64,000 nucleotides of DNA from Clostridia bacterium (lineage in GTDB: Bacteria > Bacillota > Clostridia > Oscillospirales > CAG-272). Positions 34,244-43,818 of this stretch are shown here, piece after piece. A model generated the notes under the pieces. It searched no databases. It was not told where the DNA came from and saw only the letters and a program-made list of their open reading frames with translations. The DNA is taken from assembly GCA_017472695.1 (NCBI GenBank), contig JAFUOQ010000013.1:62001-126000 (forward strand). The letters run 5' to 3'. The position numbers and the translations under genes are program-made. Within the stretch, counting starts at the first letter, position 1. Every line of letters begins with the position of its first letter.

Positions 34244-36631
34244 ATGCGTAATCTTGAAAAATCGTTAAGAATTCTTGAATTTGATAAAATAAGAGAAATG
34301 TTGGCATCGTTAGCGTTAACGCAGGGTGCCAAAAAAAGAGCATTGTCCTTAACTCCTTCTTCAAATTCTTTAACAGTTGCCAGAAGGCAGGAATTAACAC
34401 AAAATGCCAAAGAAATGGCTGAAGTTAAGGGTGCACCATCCTTCAATAGTATCCCAGAGATTCTCGATACTGTTGAAAAAGCAGAAAAGAACTCAATTTT
34501 ATCTCCTCGTGAAATTCTTGACATTGCTATTTGCTTACAAACCACACGAACCTTGCTTGAATATGTGCACACGGATGCAATTAAGCCATGTCAGCTTTCT
34601 GAAATATTTAATTCACTTGTTCCAAACAAAACTTTAGAATCACGAATTTTTAAAGCAATAATTGGTGAAGATTTAATTGCAGATGATGCAAGTCCTATGC
34701 TTGCTGACATTAGAAGGAAGATTAGATATCAAACAAATAGAATTAGAGAAGTATTACAAAGCTATTTAACTGGCGAAAAATCAAAGCACTTGCGTGAAAA
34801 TTTAGTTACTATGCGTAATGGTCGCTATGTTTTGCCTGTTAAAAATGAAGATAAAAATGAGATTAAAGGTCTAATTCATGATACTTCCGGCACCGGAGCT
34901 ACGCTTTTTATTGAGCCGATGGCTGTTGTTGAAGCAAACAATGAATTAAGAACCCTGATGAGTCAAGAATCTGCGGAAATTGAGCGTATATTGGCTGAAT
35001 TTTCAACTGACATTGCTAATTTTTCAATGCAACTTATTAATAACTACAATAGTATTACTGAAATCGCTTTTAATTTTGCAATGGCAGAATTATCTTATAA
35101 GATGAATGCGGTTTCTCCCGAGTTTACAACAGAGAGAACGGTTATTTTTGATAGAGCTAGACATCCGCTTCTTGATAAACAAAAGGTTGTCCCTATAAAT
35201 GTTTCACTTGGTAACGAGTATAATATGCTCGTAATTACAGGACCAAACACAGGTGGAAAGACTGTTACACTTAAAACACTTGGTCTGTTTGCATTAATGG
35301 CTCAAAGTGGTATGCATTTGCCATGTGAATATGCAAAAATATGTATTTTTGATGGAATTTACCCAGATATTGGTGATGAGCAAAGCATTGAGCAATCTCT
35401 TTCAACCTTCTCATCTCATATGGTTTCTATTGTTAATATTGTTAATGAAGCAACATCGCATTCGCTTGTATTATTTGACGAATTAGGAGCAGGAACAGAT
35501 CCGATTGAGGGAGCTGCACTTGCACAGTCAATACTTGAGATTATGCTTGAAAAGTCGGTTTTGTGCGCCGCTACAACGCACTATGCCGAGCTAAAGGCTT
35601 TTGCTTTGAATACCGATGGCGTAATTAACGCATCCTGCGAGTTTGATGTCAATACATTAAAACCAACATATCGTCTAATTATTGGTGCTCCTGGCAAGTC
35701 TAATGCTTTCTTAATTTCAAGTAAGCTTGGAGTTTCCCCAAAAATAATTTCGCGTGCAAATGAGCTTATTTCTGACGAAACTAGAAGCTTTGAGGGCGTT
35801 ATTGAAAAGCTTGAAAACGAGCGCTTTTTGCTTGAAAAAGAAAAGGAAGAAGCAAAAAGACTTCGCAAGGAATATGAAGCTTTTAAAAATACTGCCGAAA
35901 AAGAATTGAAAGAAAAGCTTGGTAGAGCTGAAAAGGAAAGCCAAGAAATGATAGAAAAGGCTAAAGAAATTATTGCAGGTGCGCGAGCCAGTGCTGAATT
36001 TGTTTTTGATAAATTGGATAAAATACAAAAGGAAAAGGATACAAATGATTTTTCATCTAAATATTCTACTATCAAGAAAGATTTGAGATCTAAGCTTTTA
36101 GAGGCTGATAGAATTTATAACCCAGTAGATGAAATTGATGAAAATTACGTTCTTCCTCGCAACCTTGTCAAGGGTGACAGAGTAATATTACGCAACGTTG
36201 GTACCGAAGCAATTTTGCTTGATAATCCCGATAAAAGTGGAAATGTCATTGTTCAGTCAGGAATTGTAAAAACAAAAACAAATATTAAGAATTTAATGCT
36301 AGTGACCGATGATATTGCAGAGAAAATGCAATCCTCAAAGCCACAGACGATTGCAACACCAAAGAAAAAATCCGTTGTAAATAAAGCATTTTCACCATCT
36401 CTAGATGTAAGAGGCAGAAATATCGAGGATGCTTGGATCGACATAGACAAATATCTTGATGAAGCTATTATAGTTGGTGTAAAAAGTGTAACTATTGTTC
36501 ATGGCAAAGGAACAGGCGCTTTAAGAAAAGGACTATGGGAATTCTTTAGAACCGATACAAGAGTTAAAAAATATCGTAACGGAGAATATGGAGAAGGCGA
36601 TTTTGGTGTTACAGTTATTGAACTAAAGTAA
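34244..36631 (+). CDS. mutS2: MutS2 ATPase with Smr endonuclease domain
   Basis: MutS2 suppresses homologous recombination and, in Bacillus, also acts in ribosome rescue by splitting stalled or collided ribosomes. There are 795 residues. The ATPase has Walker A GPNTGGKTVTLKT near 331 and LFDELGAGTDPIEGAALA near 409. A long coiled coil of E/K-rich residues spans about 520-600, then a KOW-like segment, and the C-terminal Smr domain contains LDVRGRNIEDAWIDIDKYL and VHGKGTGALRKGL. AAGGAGG precedes the ATG by 6 bases. It ends the yqfC-mutS2 run and is followed by a terminator. Confidence 0.97.
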   Translation: MRNLEKSLRILEFDKIREMLASLALTQGAKKRALSLTPSSNSLTVARRQELTQNAKEMAEVKGAPSFNSIPEILDTVEKAEKNSILSPREILDIAICLQTTRTLLEYVHTDAIKPCQLSEIFNSLVPNKTLESRIFKAIIGEDLIADDASPMLADIRRKIRYQTNRIREVLQSYLTGEKSKHLRENLVTMRNGRYVLPVKNEDKNEIKGLIHDTSGTGATLFIEPMAVVEANNELRTLMSQESAEIERILAEFSTDIANFSMQLINNYNSITEIAFNFAMAELSYKMNAVSPEFTTERTVIFDRARHPLLDKQKVVPINVSLGNEYNMLVITGPNTGGKTVTLKTLGLFALMAQSGMHLPCEYAKICIFDGIYPDIGDEQSIEQSLSTFSSHMVSIVNIVNEATSHSLVLFDELGAGTDPIEGAALAQSILEIMLEKSVLCAATTHYAELKAFALNTDGVINASCEFDVNTLKPTYRLIIGAPGKSNAFLISSKLGVSPKIISRANELISDETRSFEGVIEKLENERFLLEKEKEEAKRLRKEYEAFKNTAEKELKEKLGRAEKESQEMIEKAKEIIAGARASAEFVFDKLDKIQKEKDTNDFSSKYSTIKKDLRSKLLEADRIYNPVDEIDENYVLPRNLVKGDRVILRNVGTEAILLDNPDKSGNVIVQSGIVKTKTNIKNLMLVTDDIAEKMQSSKPQTIATPKKKSVVNKAFSPSLDVRGRNIEDAWIDIDKYLDEAIIVGVKSVTIVHGKGTGALRKGLWEFFRTDTRVKKYRNGEYGEGDFGVTVIELK

Positions 36632-36634
36632 TAT

Positions 36635-36661
36635 AAAAAAGGCGAAATTTTCGCCTTTTTT
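36635..36661 (+). terminator. Terminator after mutS2
   Basis: AAAAAAGGCGAA pairs with TTCGCCTTTTTT around a 3-base loop, just past the mutS2 stop. Confidence 0.93.
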
Positions 36662-36702
36662 GTTTTTTATTACAAAAATATATTTAATTATAATATTATT
36701 AC

Positions 36703-36731
36703 TTGCAATTACAACGCTAATTTGGTATAAT
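36703..36731 (+). promoter_or_regulatory. Promoter of rhaBA
   Basis: TTGCAA (36703-36708) and TATAAT (36726-36731) are 17 bases apart, 47 bases before rhaB. Confidence 0.75.
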
Positions 36732-36778
36732 ATACACGATATACTAACTATCACATTATTTTTTTGTAAGGAGAAGAT

Positions 36779-38266
36779 ATGGCTAAACTAAAAATGCTTG
36801 CAATCGACCTCGGGGCATCAAGCGGTAGAGGTATTGTGGGTTCATACGATGGAAACAAGCTTGAGATTGCTGAAAATCACCGTTTCCCTAATGAGCCTGT
36901 TATGACAAATGGTAATTTTTCTTGGGATATTTTAAGAATATTTCATGAGATAAAGGCTTCAATATCCAAATGTGCTTTGTCAGAGGACAAGGACATTAAG
37001 AGTATAGGTATTGATACTTGGGGCGTTGACTATGGCTTTATCGATAAAAATGGAGCTTTGATGGCTAACCCATATCATTATCGTGATTTGCGTACGGATA
37101 ATATTCAACCATATGCATTCAAAACAGTTCCTTTTGAAAAGCTTTATGGAATTACTGGTATTCAAACCATTAATTTTAATACTATCTATCAATTAATTGC
37201 TGACTTAAGAGATAGACCTTACATAATCGAAAGTGCTGAAAGGATGCTTTTCACTCCTGATCTACTTAATTATTTCTTGACAGGTGAAAAGTTTACCGAA
37301 TATACAATTGCATCAACTGGTGCTATTCTTGATGCAAAGAAGAGAGCTATTTCAACCGAGTTATTAAATGCTTTTGGAATTAAAGAAAGTCTATTTTCAC
37401 CAGTTGTAATGCCCGGTAACAAGGTTGGAAAGTTAACCCCAGCACTTATTTCCGAGCTTGGAGATATTAAGGCAGATGTAGTTAATATTGCATCACACGA
37501 TACTGCAAGTGCAGTTATTGCTGTTCCCGCAAAGAAGGGTGATGACTTTGTTTACATCAGTAGTGGCACATGGTCACTTATGGGTGTTGAGAATGATGAG
37601 CCTGTGATTAATGATCTTTCGCTTAAGCACAACTTCACAAACGAAGGTGGTGCAGGTGGTAAGATTAGATTCTTAAAGAATATCATGGGACTTTGGCTTG
37701 AGCAAGAATCGAGAAGACAATGGAAGCGTGAAGGCACAAGCTACACATTTGATGAGCTTACGGAAAAGGCACTTGCGTCGAAGCCATTTGCTTGCTTTAT
37801 TGATCCTAACAACGTTCTTTTCTCACCATCTGGAGATATGCCTGGCAGAATTAGAGAATTTTGCCGAAAAACTGGTCAATATGTTCCTGAAACCGTCGGC
37901 GAGGTTGTTAGATGTATTTTTGAGAGCTTGGCGCTTTGCTATAGACAAACCATTGAGTCTATTGAAAGTATGACAGGTAAAAAGTATTCTTCTATCAATA
38001 TTGTTGGTGGTGGAACCAAAGAGGCAGTTCTTTGTCAATGGGCTGCTAACGCATCAAATAGAGTAGTATATGCTGGTCCTGTTGAGGCAACCGCTATCGG
38101 TAATATTTCAATGCAAGCTATTGCCTCTGGTGAAATTAAGGACATTTATGAGGCTAGAGAGATTATAACAAAATCGTTTGATGTTAAGACATATGAACCA
38201 GCACATAGTGATGCTTGGGAAGATGCTTATCAAAGATTTTTATCTATCTGTGGAAAGGAATTCTAA
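36779..38266 (+). CDS. rhaB: L-rhamnulokinase
   Basis: FGGY-family sugar kinase that phosphorylates L-rhamnulose at C1. The N-terminal ATPase segment is LAIDLGASSGRGIVG. The substrate region has IGIDTWGVDYGFID and MANPYHYRDLRTD, which are RhaB hallmarks. The second lobe holds YISSGTWSLMGVE and NIVGGGTKEAVLCQWAAN. It has 495 residues, the usual size. An AAGGAG site precedes the ATG. It is followed after 2 bases by rhaA; no rhamnulose-1-phosphate aldolase (rhaD), transporter or AraC regulator is adjacent. Confidence 0.95.
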   Translation: MAKLKMLAIDLGASSGRGIVGSYDGNKLEIAENHRFPNEPVMTNGNFSWDILRIFHEIKASISKCALSEDKDIKSIGIDTWGVDYGFIDKNGALMANPYHYRDLRTDNIQPYAFKTVPFEKLYGITGIQTINFNTIYQLIADLRDRPYIIESAERMLFTPDLLNYFLTGEKFTEYTIASTGAILDAKKRAISTELLNAFGIKESLFSPVVMPGNKVGKLTPALISELGDIKADVVNIASHDTASAVIAVPAKKGDDFVYISSGTWSLMGVENDEPVINDLSLKHNFTNEGGAGGKIRFLKNIMGLWLEQESRRQWKREGTSYTFDELTEKALASKPFACFIDPNNVLFSPSGDMPGRIREFCRKTGQYVPETVGEVVRCIFESLALCYRQTIESIESMTGKKYSSINIVGGGTKEAVLCQWAANASNRVVYAGPVEATAIGNISMQAIASGEIKDIYEAREIITKSFDVKTYEPAHSDAWEDAYQRFLSICGKEF

Positions 38267-38268
38267 TT

Positions 38269-39525
38269 ATGAACTCAAATAAAGAAAAAATGTATGAAAT
38301 AGCTAAAGCTGCATATGCAGAAATCGGTGTAGATACTGATGCAGTTATTGAAAGAATGAAGAAGGTTCCAATTTCCATCCAATGCTGGCAAGGTGATGAT
38401 GTTAAGGGCTTTGAAAATAGCGGTCCTTTAACTGGTGGAATTCAAACCACAGGTAACTATCCAGGAGCAGCTAGAAACATTCAAGAGCTTCAAATGGACT
38501 TTGAAAAAGCAGCTTCAATGATCCCTGGTAAGAAAAAATTGAGTTTACATGCAATTTACCTTGACAACAAGGGAGAAAGCATTCCAAGAGATCAAATTAA
38601 GCCAGAGCATTATGATACATGGATCAAATGGGCAAAGAAAAACGGCTTCGGTCTTAATCTTGACCCAACCTGCTTTTCACATCCATATTCTGATGATGGT
38701 TTCACACTTTCTCACCACGATGAAAAAATTCGTAAATTCTGGATTGACCATGTAATCGCTACTAGAAAGATCGCCGAGTATATAGGTAAAGAAATGGGCG
38801 AGGTTTGTGCAAGTAACTATTGGATTCCTGATGGATTTAAGGATATTCCTGTTGACAGAAAGGGGTATAGAGAAAGACTTGAGGATTCACTTGATCAAAT
38901 CTTTGCAGTTCCGGTTGACCCTAAATACAATATAGCTGCACTTGAGGGTAAGGTATTTGGTATCGGTGCTGAAAGCTGTACAATCGGTTCAAATGACTTC
39001 TATCTTGGTTATTGTGCAAAGAAGGGGCAATATTTAACTCTTGATGCTGGTCACTTTCATCCAACAGAATATATTTCAGATAAGATTTCTACTGCACTTC
39101 AATTTACACCTGGTCTTTTGCTTCACGTTTCAAGACCTGTAAGATGGGATAGTGACCATGTTGTTATTTTTGATGACGAGCTAAAGGCTATTGCTGAAGA
39201 AATTGTCAGAAGTGGAGAAATGGATAGAATCAATATAGGTCTTGACTTCTTTGATGCGAGCATTAACAGAATTGCGGCATGGGTTATCGGTGCTAGAAAC
39301 ATTCAAAAGGCACTTCTATATGCTATGCTTGAACCAACAGAGCTCATGAAGGAGCTTGAAGTTAAGATGGATTACACATCACGTCTTGCTTGGCTAGAAG
39401 AGCTTAAATCAATGCCATACGAAGCTGTTTGGGATAAATATTGCATCGAGTGTGGTGTACCAACTGGCATTTCATGGCTAAATGAAGTAAAAGAATACGA
39501 AAATGAGGTTCTTTCTAAAAGATAA
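38269..39525 (+). CDS. rhaA: L-rhamnose isomerase
   Basis: Metal-dependent isomerase converting L-rhamnose to L-rhamnulose. The 418 residues match E. coli RhaA almost exactly in length. Family text includes ISIQCWQGDDVKGFE, GGIQTTGNYPG, LDPTCFSHPYSDDGFTLSHH, and the metal-site block LDAGHFHPTEYISDKIS. INIGLDFFDASINRIAAWVIG near the C-terminus is also diagnostic. The start is ATG 38269, preceded by AAAGGA; the longer frame from 38215 lies inside rhaB. It is cotranscribed with rhaB. Confidence 0.97.
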   Translation: MNSNKEKMYEIAKAAYAEIGVDTDAVIERMKKVPISIQCWQGDDVKGFENSGPLTGGIQTTGNYPGAARNIQELQMDFEKAASMIPGKKKLSLHAIYLDNKGESIPRDQIKPEHYDTWIKWAKKNGFGLNLDPTCFSHPYSDDGFTLSHHDEKIRKFWIDHVIATRKIAEYIGKEMGEVCASNYWIPDGFKDIPVDRKGYRERLEDSLDQIFAVPVDPKYNIAALEGKVFGIGAESCTIGSNDFYLGYCAKKGQYLTLDAGHFHPTEYISDKISTALQFTPGLLLHVSRPVRWDSDHVVIFDDELKAIAEEIVRSGEMDRINIGLDFFDASINRIAAWVIGARNIQKALLYAMLEPTELMKELEVKMDYTSRLAWLEELKSMPYEAVWDKYCIECGVPTGISWLNEVKEYENEVLSKR

Positions 39526-39593
39526 TAATTTCAGTAGGGCAAATATCTGATTTATTTTGACAAATATAATAAAAACACACTATGGGGGATAGT

Positions 39594-40694
39594 ATGGAAC
39601 ATTTAAATGGTGAATTAAAGGTAATTGGTATGAGAGGCTGTGAGGACTTCACGGCACAAGTAGATAATTACTTAAAACAATTAAGAAACACAGATAAAAG
39701 CTTTGTAGTTGATGCACAATGTCCAAGATTTGGTTCAGGTGAAGCAAAGGCACTTATTAATGAATCAATGAGAGGCCTTGACCTTTATATTATTTCTGAC
39801 TGCTTTAACTACGGTGTAACATATAAAATGTATGGTATGCAAGTGCCAATGAGCCCAGATGACCATTTCCAGGATTTGAAAAGAATTATTGCGGCAACTG
39901 GTGGTAAGCCAAGAAGAATTAGCGTAATTATGCCTATGCTTTATGAAGGCAGACAACATAAGCGCTCCGCAAGAGAATCGCTTGACTGTGCACTTGCACT
40001 TCAAGAACTCACATCTATGGGTGTTACCAATATTATAACCTTTGACGCACACGACCCAAGAGTTCAAAACGCTATTCCATTAAGTGGATTTGATAATGTA
40101 AGACCTGCTTATCAAATGCTAAAGGCTCTTGTTAGAAACGTTCCAGATGTTAAGCTTGATAAAAAAAGCCTTATGGTTGTTTCTCCTGACGAGGGCGCTA
40201 TTGGTCGTTCTATGTATATAGCTTCTGTTCTTGGTATCGAGCTTGGTATGTTCTATAAGAGAAGAAACTACTCAATTATCATTGATGGTAAGAACCCAAT
40301 TGAAGCTCACGAATATCTCGGCAATGACTTGACTGGAAAGGATGTTATTGTTGTCGACGATATGATTTCTTCTGGTGACTCAATGATCGATGTTGCTGAA
40401 CAACTAAAGGGTAGAGGAGCAAAGAGAGTATTTGTATTTGCTACATTTGCACTTTTCTGCAACGGTCTTGAGAAGTTTGATAAGGCTTACGAGGAAGGCA
40501 TTTTTGATAAGATTTTTGCAACTAACCTTACATATCACACAAAAGAAATCCTTTCACGTGATTGGTACTGTGACGTTAATATGAGCAAATATGTATCATA
40601 CCTAATTGATACAATCAATAATGATGCTTCAATTAGCACACTTCTTAATCCAGTACAAAAGATTCATGCTTTACTAGATAAGCATAAAGACTAA
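39594..40694 (+). CDS. prs: Ribose-phosphate pyrophosphokinase (PRPP synthetase) family protein
   Basis: Forms PRPP from ribose 5-phosphate and ATP for nucleotide, histidine and tryptophan synthesis. The PRPP-binding loop VIVVDDMISSGDSMIDVA is near residue 257. VVSPDEGAIGRSMYIASVLG, FYKRRNYS and ITFDAHDPRVQNAIPL are the catalytic and ATP-binding blocks. At 366 residues it is about 50 longer than the usual bacterial Prs, so it belongs to the longer clostridial subgroup. The ATG at 39594 follows a GGGGGA site; the ATG at 39582 overlaps it. It lies between rhaA and argS, with no clear terminator after rhaA. Confidence 0.88.
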   Translation: MEHLNGELKVIGMRGCEDFTAQVDNYLKQLRNTDKSFVVDAQCPRFGSGEAKALINESMRGLDLYIISDCFNYGVTYKMYGMQVPMSPDDHFQDLKRIIAATGGKPRRISVIMPMLYEGRQHKRSARESLDCALALQELTSMGVTNIITFDAHDPRVQNAIPLSGFDNVRPAYQMLKALVRNVPDVKLDKKSLMVVSPDEGAIGRSMYIASVLGIELGMFYKRRNYSIIIDGKNPIEAHEYLGNDLTGKDVIVVDDMISSGDSMIDVAEQLKGRGAKRVFVFATFALFCNGLEKFDKAYEEGIFDKIFATNLTYHTKEILSRDWYCDVNMSKYVSYLIDTINNDASISTLLNPVQKIHALLDKHKD

Positions 40695-40711
40695 TTATTA
40701 AAGGGTAACAT

Positions 40712-42427
40712 ATGAATAATTTCAAAAATCTTGTAGCAAAGGATTTGCTTGAATGTTTAAAAGGCATTTCACCAGATGTTGAGCTTACAACTGATGATTT
40801 AATGTCAATGTTTGAATATCCACCAGATTCATCTCTTGGTGATATTGCGTTTCCTTGCTTTAAGCTATCAAGAATATTTAGAAAAGCACCACCTGTAATT
40901 GCAAAGGAAATAGAAGAGAAGTTTTCTTCTTCTGCCGTGTCAAAAGCACAAGCAGTTAACGGTTATTTAAACATTTTTGTAGCAAACAATTACTTAATAA
41001 AAAATGTATTATTTGAAATAGAAAAGAAAAAAGAAAAGTATGGCTCAGATGGTTCGGGAAACGGCAAAACTGCAGTATTTGACTATTCATCCCCCAATGT
41101 AGCAAAGCCTTTCCATATTGGACATCTTGGCACTACCGTTATTGGTCATTCTCTTAAAAAATTACATGAATTTCAAGGCTATAGTTGTGTTGGTATAAAC
41201 TACCTCGGTGACTGGGGTACACAATTCGGTAAGCTTATTACTGCTTATAATATGTGGGGCAGTGATGAGGAAATTGAAAAAGAAGGTGTCGATGGTCTTG
41301 TAGCTCTATACGTTAAATTCCACAACGAGGCGGAGCTTGACGAATCACTAAATCAAAAGGCTCGTGACGAGTTTACAAAGCTTGAGCACGGCGACGAAGA
41401 AAATACAAGGCTTTGGAAATGGTTTGTTGAACTAAGCCTTAAAGAATATCAAAAAACATATAAGCAGCTTGGCATTGAATTCGATAGCTATAAGGGCGAA
41501 AGCTTTTATACTGATAAAATGCCTGCACAGGTTGAGAAGCTGAGAAATAGTGGTCTGTTAAAGATTGACGATGGTGCTTCTATTGTAGATCTATCTGATT
41601 ATAATATGCCACCATGCTTGATTCTAAAAAAAGATGGATCAACCTTGTATCCAACAAGAGACATTGCTGCTGCTGTTTACCGCAAAGAAGCATATAATTT
41701 TGATAAATGTATATATGTTACATCTGCTGGTCAAAGCCTACACTTTGCCCAATGGTTTAAGGTTGTTGAGCTTATGGGATATGATTGGTATGACAAGCTT
41801 GTTCACGTTCCTTATGGTACTGTAAGTATTAACGGAGAAAAGCTTGCTACAAGAACAGGCAACGTAATACTTTTAAGAGATTTATTTAAAACCGCTATTG
41901 AAAAGGTTAGTGAGATTATTAATGAAAAGAATCCTAACCTTGAAAATAGAGACGAGATTGCTGAGGCTGTTGGTGTTGGCTCAGTTGTTTTCTACTATTT
42001 ATACAATAATAGAATAAAAGACATTAACTTTATAATGAAGGATGCGCTCAGCTTTGAGGGTAACACCGGTCCATATGCTCAATACACATATGCCCGTACC
42101 TGCGGTATTCTTGACAAGGCAAGTTCATTTGAATATAATTCAACAGACCCTCAAATTACCGCACCTGAAGAGGCTGATTTATTAAAGGTTCTCTCTAAAT
42201 TTGGAGAAGCTGTTAAGGACGCAATCAAGGAATATGAGCCTTCAGTTATAACTCGTTATATTATTGATGTTTGCAGTGCATTTAATAAGTTCTATCATAA
42301 CTGTCAAATCGCTACAGCAGACGATATAAACGTAAGAAATACACGTGTAAGACTTACAAGCGCTACTAAAGATGTTCTTGGCAACGCATTTGAGCTTATA
42401 TGTATGAAAAAAACAGAAAAGATTTAA
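40712..42427 (+). CDS. argS: Arginine-tRNA ligase
   Basis: Class I synthetase that charges tRNA-Arg. The HIGH motif is in SSPNVAKPFHIGHLGTT at about residues 125-141. There is an N-terminal Add1-type tRNA D-arm domain in residues 1-115. As in many ArgRS, the KMSKS lysine is replaced: the loop reads KLATRTGNVILLRDL near 378. The C-terminal DALR anticodon domain contains NTGPYAQYTYAR. Length is 571 residues. It starts 17 bases after prs and yebC follows after 13 bases. Confidence 0.97.
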   Translation: MNNFKNLVAKDLLECLKGISPDVELTTDDLMSMFEYPPDSSLGDIAFPCFKLSRIFRKAPPVIAKEIEEKFSSSAVSKAQAVNGYLNIFVANNYLIKNVLFEIEKKKEKYGSDGSGNGKTAVFDYSSPNVAKPFHIGHLGTTVIGHSLKKLHEFQGYSCVGINYLGDWGTQFGKLITAYNMWGSDEEIEKEGVDGLVALYVKFHNEAELDESLNQKARDEFTKLEHGDEENTRLWKWFVELSLKEYQKTYKQLGIEFDSYKGESFYTDKMPAQVEKLRNSGLLKIDDGASIVDLSDYNMPPCLILKKDGSTLYPTRDIAAAVYRKEAYNFDKCIYVTSAGQSLHFAQWFKVVELMGYDWYDKLVHVPYGTVSINGEKLATRTGNVILLRDLFKTAIEKVSEIINEKNPNLENRDEIAEAVGVGSVVFYYLYNNRIKDINFIMKDALSFEGNTGPYAQYTYARTCGILDKASSFEYNSTDPQITAPEEADLLKVLSKFGEAVKDAIKEYEPSVITRYIIDVCSAFNKFYHNCQIATADDINVRNTRVRLTSATKDVLGNAFELICMKKTEKI

Positions 42428-42440
42428 TCAAGAGGTTTTT

Positions 42441-43169
42441 ATGTCAGGACATAGTAAATGGAAAAATATAATGCATAAAAAAGAGAAGACTGATGCTCAA
42501 AGAGCAAAAATCTTCACAAAAATCGGTAAGGAAATTGCAGTTGCAGTAAAGGCAGGTGGCCCAGACCCTGTGTCTAATGCTAAGCTTGCTCAATTAATTC
42601 AAAAAGCAAAGCAAAATAACGTTCCTAACGATAATATCGAAAGAACAATCAAAAAAGCAAGCTCATCTGATGCTACAGCGCTTGAGGAAATGAGATACGA
42701 GGGCTATGGTCCTGGTGGAGTTGCGGTAATTGTTGAGGCTGCAACTGATAACACCAACCGTACTACTCCCGAAATTCGCTCTTACTTTAGCAAATATAAA
42801 GGAAATCTAGGTACAACTGGTTGCGTAGGATACTTATTTGAGGACAAGGGCGTTATTATGATATCCAAGGAAGAAGGATATGATGAGGATGAACTTATGG
42901 AGGCTGCACTTGAGGCAGGTGCTGCTGACTTTGTCGCTGATGAGGAAGCATACATTGTTTATACAGAGGATTCAGATCTTGAGGTAGTAGCAGCTGATCT
43001 TGAAAACGCAGGATACAAATATGTTTCTGCAGACCACGATAAAATTCCTTCAACATACGTTGAGCTTACATCCGAGGATGATATTAAGTATATGAATTTA
43101 CTTATTGAGCATCTTGAGGATAACGACGACGTTACTGAGGTTTATCATAACTGGGAAAACTGTGATTAA
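42441..43169 (+). CDS. yebC: YebC/PmpR-family regulatory or translation protein
   Basis: Member of the YebC family, which includes DNA-binding regulators and proteins now implicated in translation of proline-rich stretches. It opens MSGHSKWKNIMHKKEKTDAQ, the invariant family N-terminus, and contains NVPNDNIERTIKKASS and YEGYGPGGVAVIVEAATDN. It has 242 residues. An AGAGG site precedes the ATG. It is the last gene of the run that starts at rhaB or prs. Confidence 0.97.
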   Translation: MSGHSKWKNIMHKKEKTDAQRAKIFTKIGKEIAVAVKAGGPDPVSNAKLAQLIQKAKQNNVPNDNIERTIKKASSSDATALEEMRYEGYGPGGVAVIVEAATDNTNRTTPEIRSYFSKYKGNLGTTGCVGYLFEDKGVIMISKEEGYDEDELMEAALEAGAADFVADEEAYIVYTEDSDLEVVAADLENAGYKYVSADHDKIPSTYVELTSEDDIKYMNLLIEHLEDNDDVTEVYHNWENCD

Positions 43170-43173
43170 TAAA

Positions 43174-43226
43174 AAGCCTTCCGTTTGAACTAAACGGGGT
43201 TCACTTCAGTTTGCTCGGTTTTTTTA
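43174..43226 (+). terminator. Probable terminator after yebC
   Basis: CCGTTT and AAACGG form an inner stem, enclosed by a weaker pairing of the A-run/GCC with GGTTTTTTT. The T-run is strong but the stem is irregular. Confidence 0.5.
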
Positions 43227-43264
43227 TGTGAACTCTTTTTCACAACGTGAATAATTAATTTCAC

Positions 43265-43297
43265 TTTACTTTTTTTCTTAATTAGTATATAATTAAG
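43265..43297 (+). promoter_or_regulatory. Promoter with palindromic operator, ahead of the XRE gene
   Basis: TTTACT (43265-43270) and TATAAT (43288-43293) are 17 bases apart. CTTAATTA (43277-43284) and TAATTAAG (43290-43297) form a perfect 8-bp inverted repeat with a 5-base centre that covers the -10, as expected for an autorepressor site. Confidence 0.6.
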
Positions 43298-43323
43298 TAA
43301 AATAAAGCAAAAGGAGAAGTGCA

Positions 43324-43791
43324 ATGCTTTTTAAAGAGAGGATAAAGCAGTTTAGAGCAGAAAAAAATTTAACGCAAAACGACCTTGCGGATAAGCTATT
43401 TGTTTCTCGCACATTGATTTCAAAGTGGGAAAATGGTGTTGTTTATCCAAATGCTCAAAATATGGCTAAATTAGCTGAGCTTATGAATGTTGAGGTAACA
43501 GAGTTACTATCTGAACAAGAAACAAAAATGCTCGTACTTGATAATAATTCTGATAGAATTACAGTTTTTCAAAAAATTATCTATATTATATCTTTAATTT
43601 TAATTTCATCAGGACTAACACTTTTAATAATTGGTTTCATTTTTCCAAATGATTTAACACGACCAGAGGATATTTATAATTCTGTTAATACAATTACTGT
43701 TATTTGCTTTATTATGAAGATTATTGGAGGAATTATGGCTCTTATTGGACTCATATCTTCAATTATTACTACAGTTTTTATTAAAAGATAA
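43324..43791 (+). CDS. XRE-family helix-turn-helix protein with two membrane segments
   Basis: A 155-residue fusion of an N-terminal XRE domain (residues 5-60, with LTQNDLADKLFVSRTLISKWENG as the helix-turn-helix) and a C-terminal membrane part with helices at about 85-105 and 122-148. Membrane-tethered XRE regulators are common in Firmicutes and may sense envelope stress or a ligand at the membrane; the signal here is unknown. It has a private promoter with a palindrome over the -10 and AAAGGAG before the ATG. A bidirectional terminator separates it from the convergent manA. Confidence 0.85.
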   Translation: MLFKERIKQFRAEKNLTQNDLADKLFVSRTLISKWENGVVYPNAQNMAKLAELMNVEVTELLSEQETKMLVLDNNSDRITVFQKIIYIISLILISSGLTLLIIGFIFPNDLTRPEDIYNSVNTITVICFIMKIIGGIMALIGLISSIITTVFIKR

Positions 43792-43792
43792 T

Positions 43793-43818
43793 AAAAAGCC
43801 CACTTTGGTGGGCTTTTT
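43793..43818. terminator. Bidirectional terminator between the XRE gene and manA
   Basis: AAAAAGCCCAC pairs with GTGGGCTTTTT around a 4-base loop, immediately after the XRE stop and touching the manA stop. Confidence 0.93.

Noticed and set aside
35581..36075. Long minus-strand ORF of 164 codons
   Set aside because: It is the mirror of the mutS2 coiled-coil coding region, with low-complexity S/F-rich translation typical of antisense shadows.
39557..39570. Consensus promoter before prs (TTGACA and TATAAT)
   Set aside because: The two hexamers are only 2 bases apart, so they cannot act as one promoter.
43174..43226. tRNA-like or small RNA fold after yebC
   Set aside because: No CCA end, anticodon stem or TTC arm; better explained as an irregular terminator.
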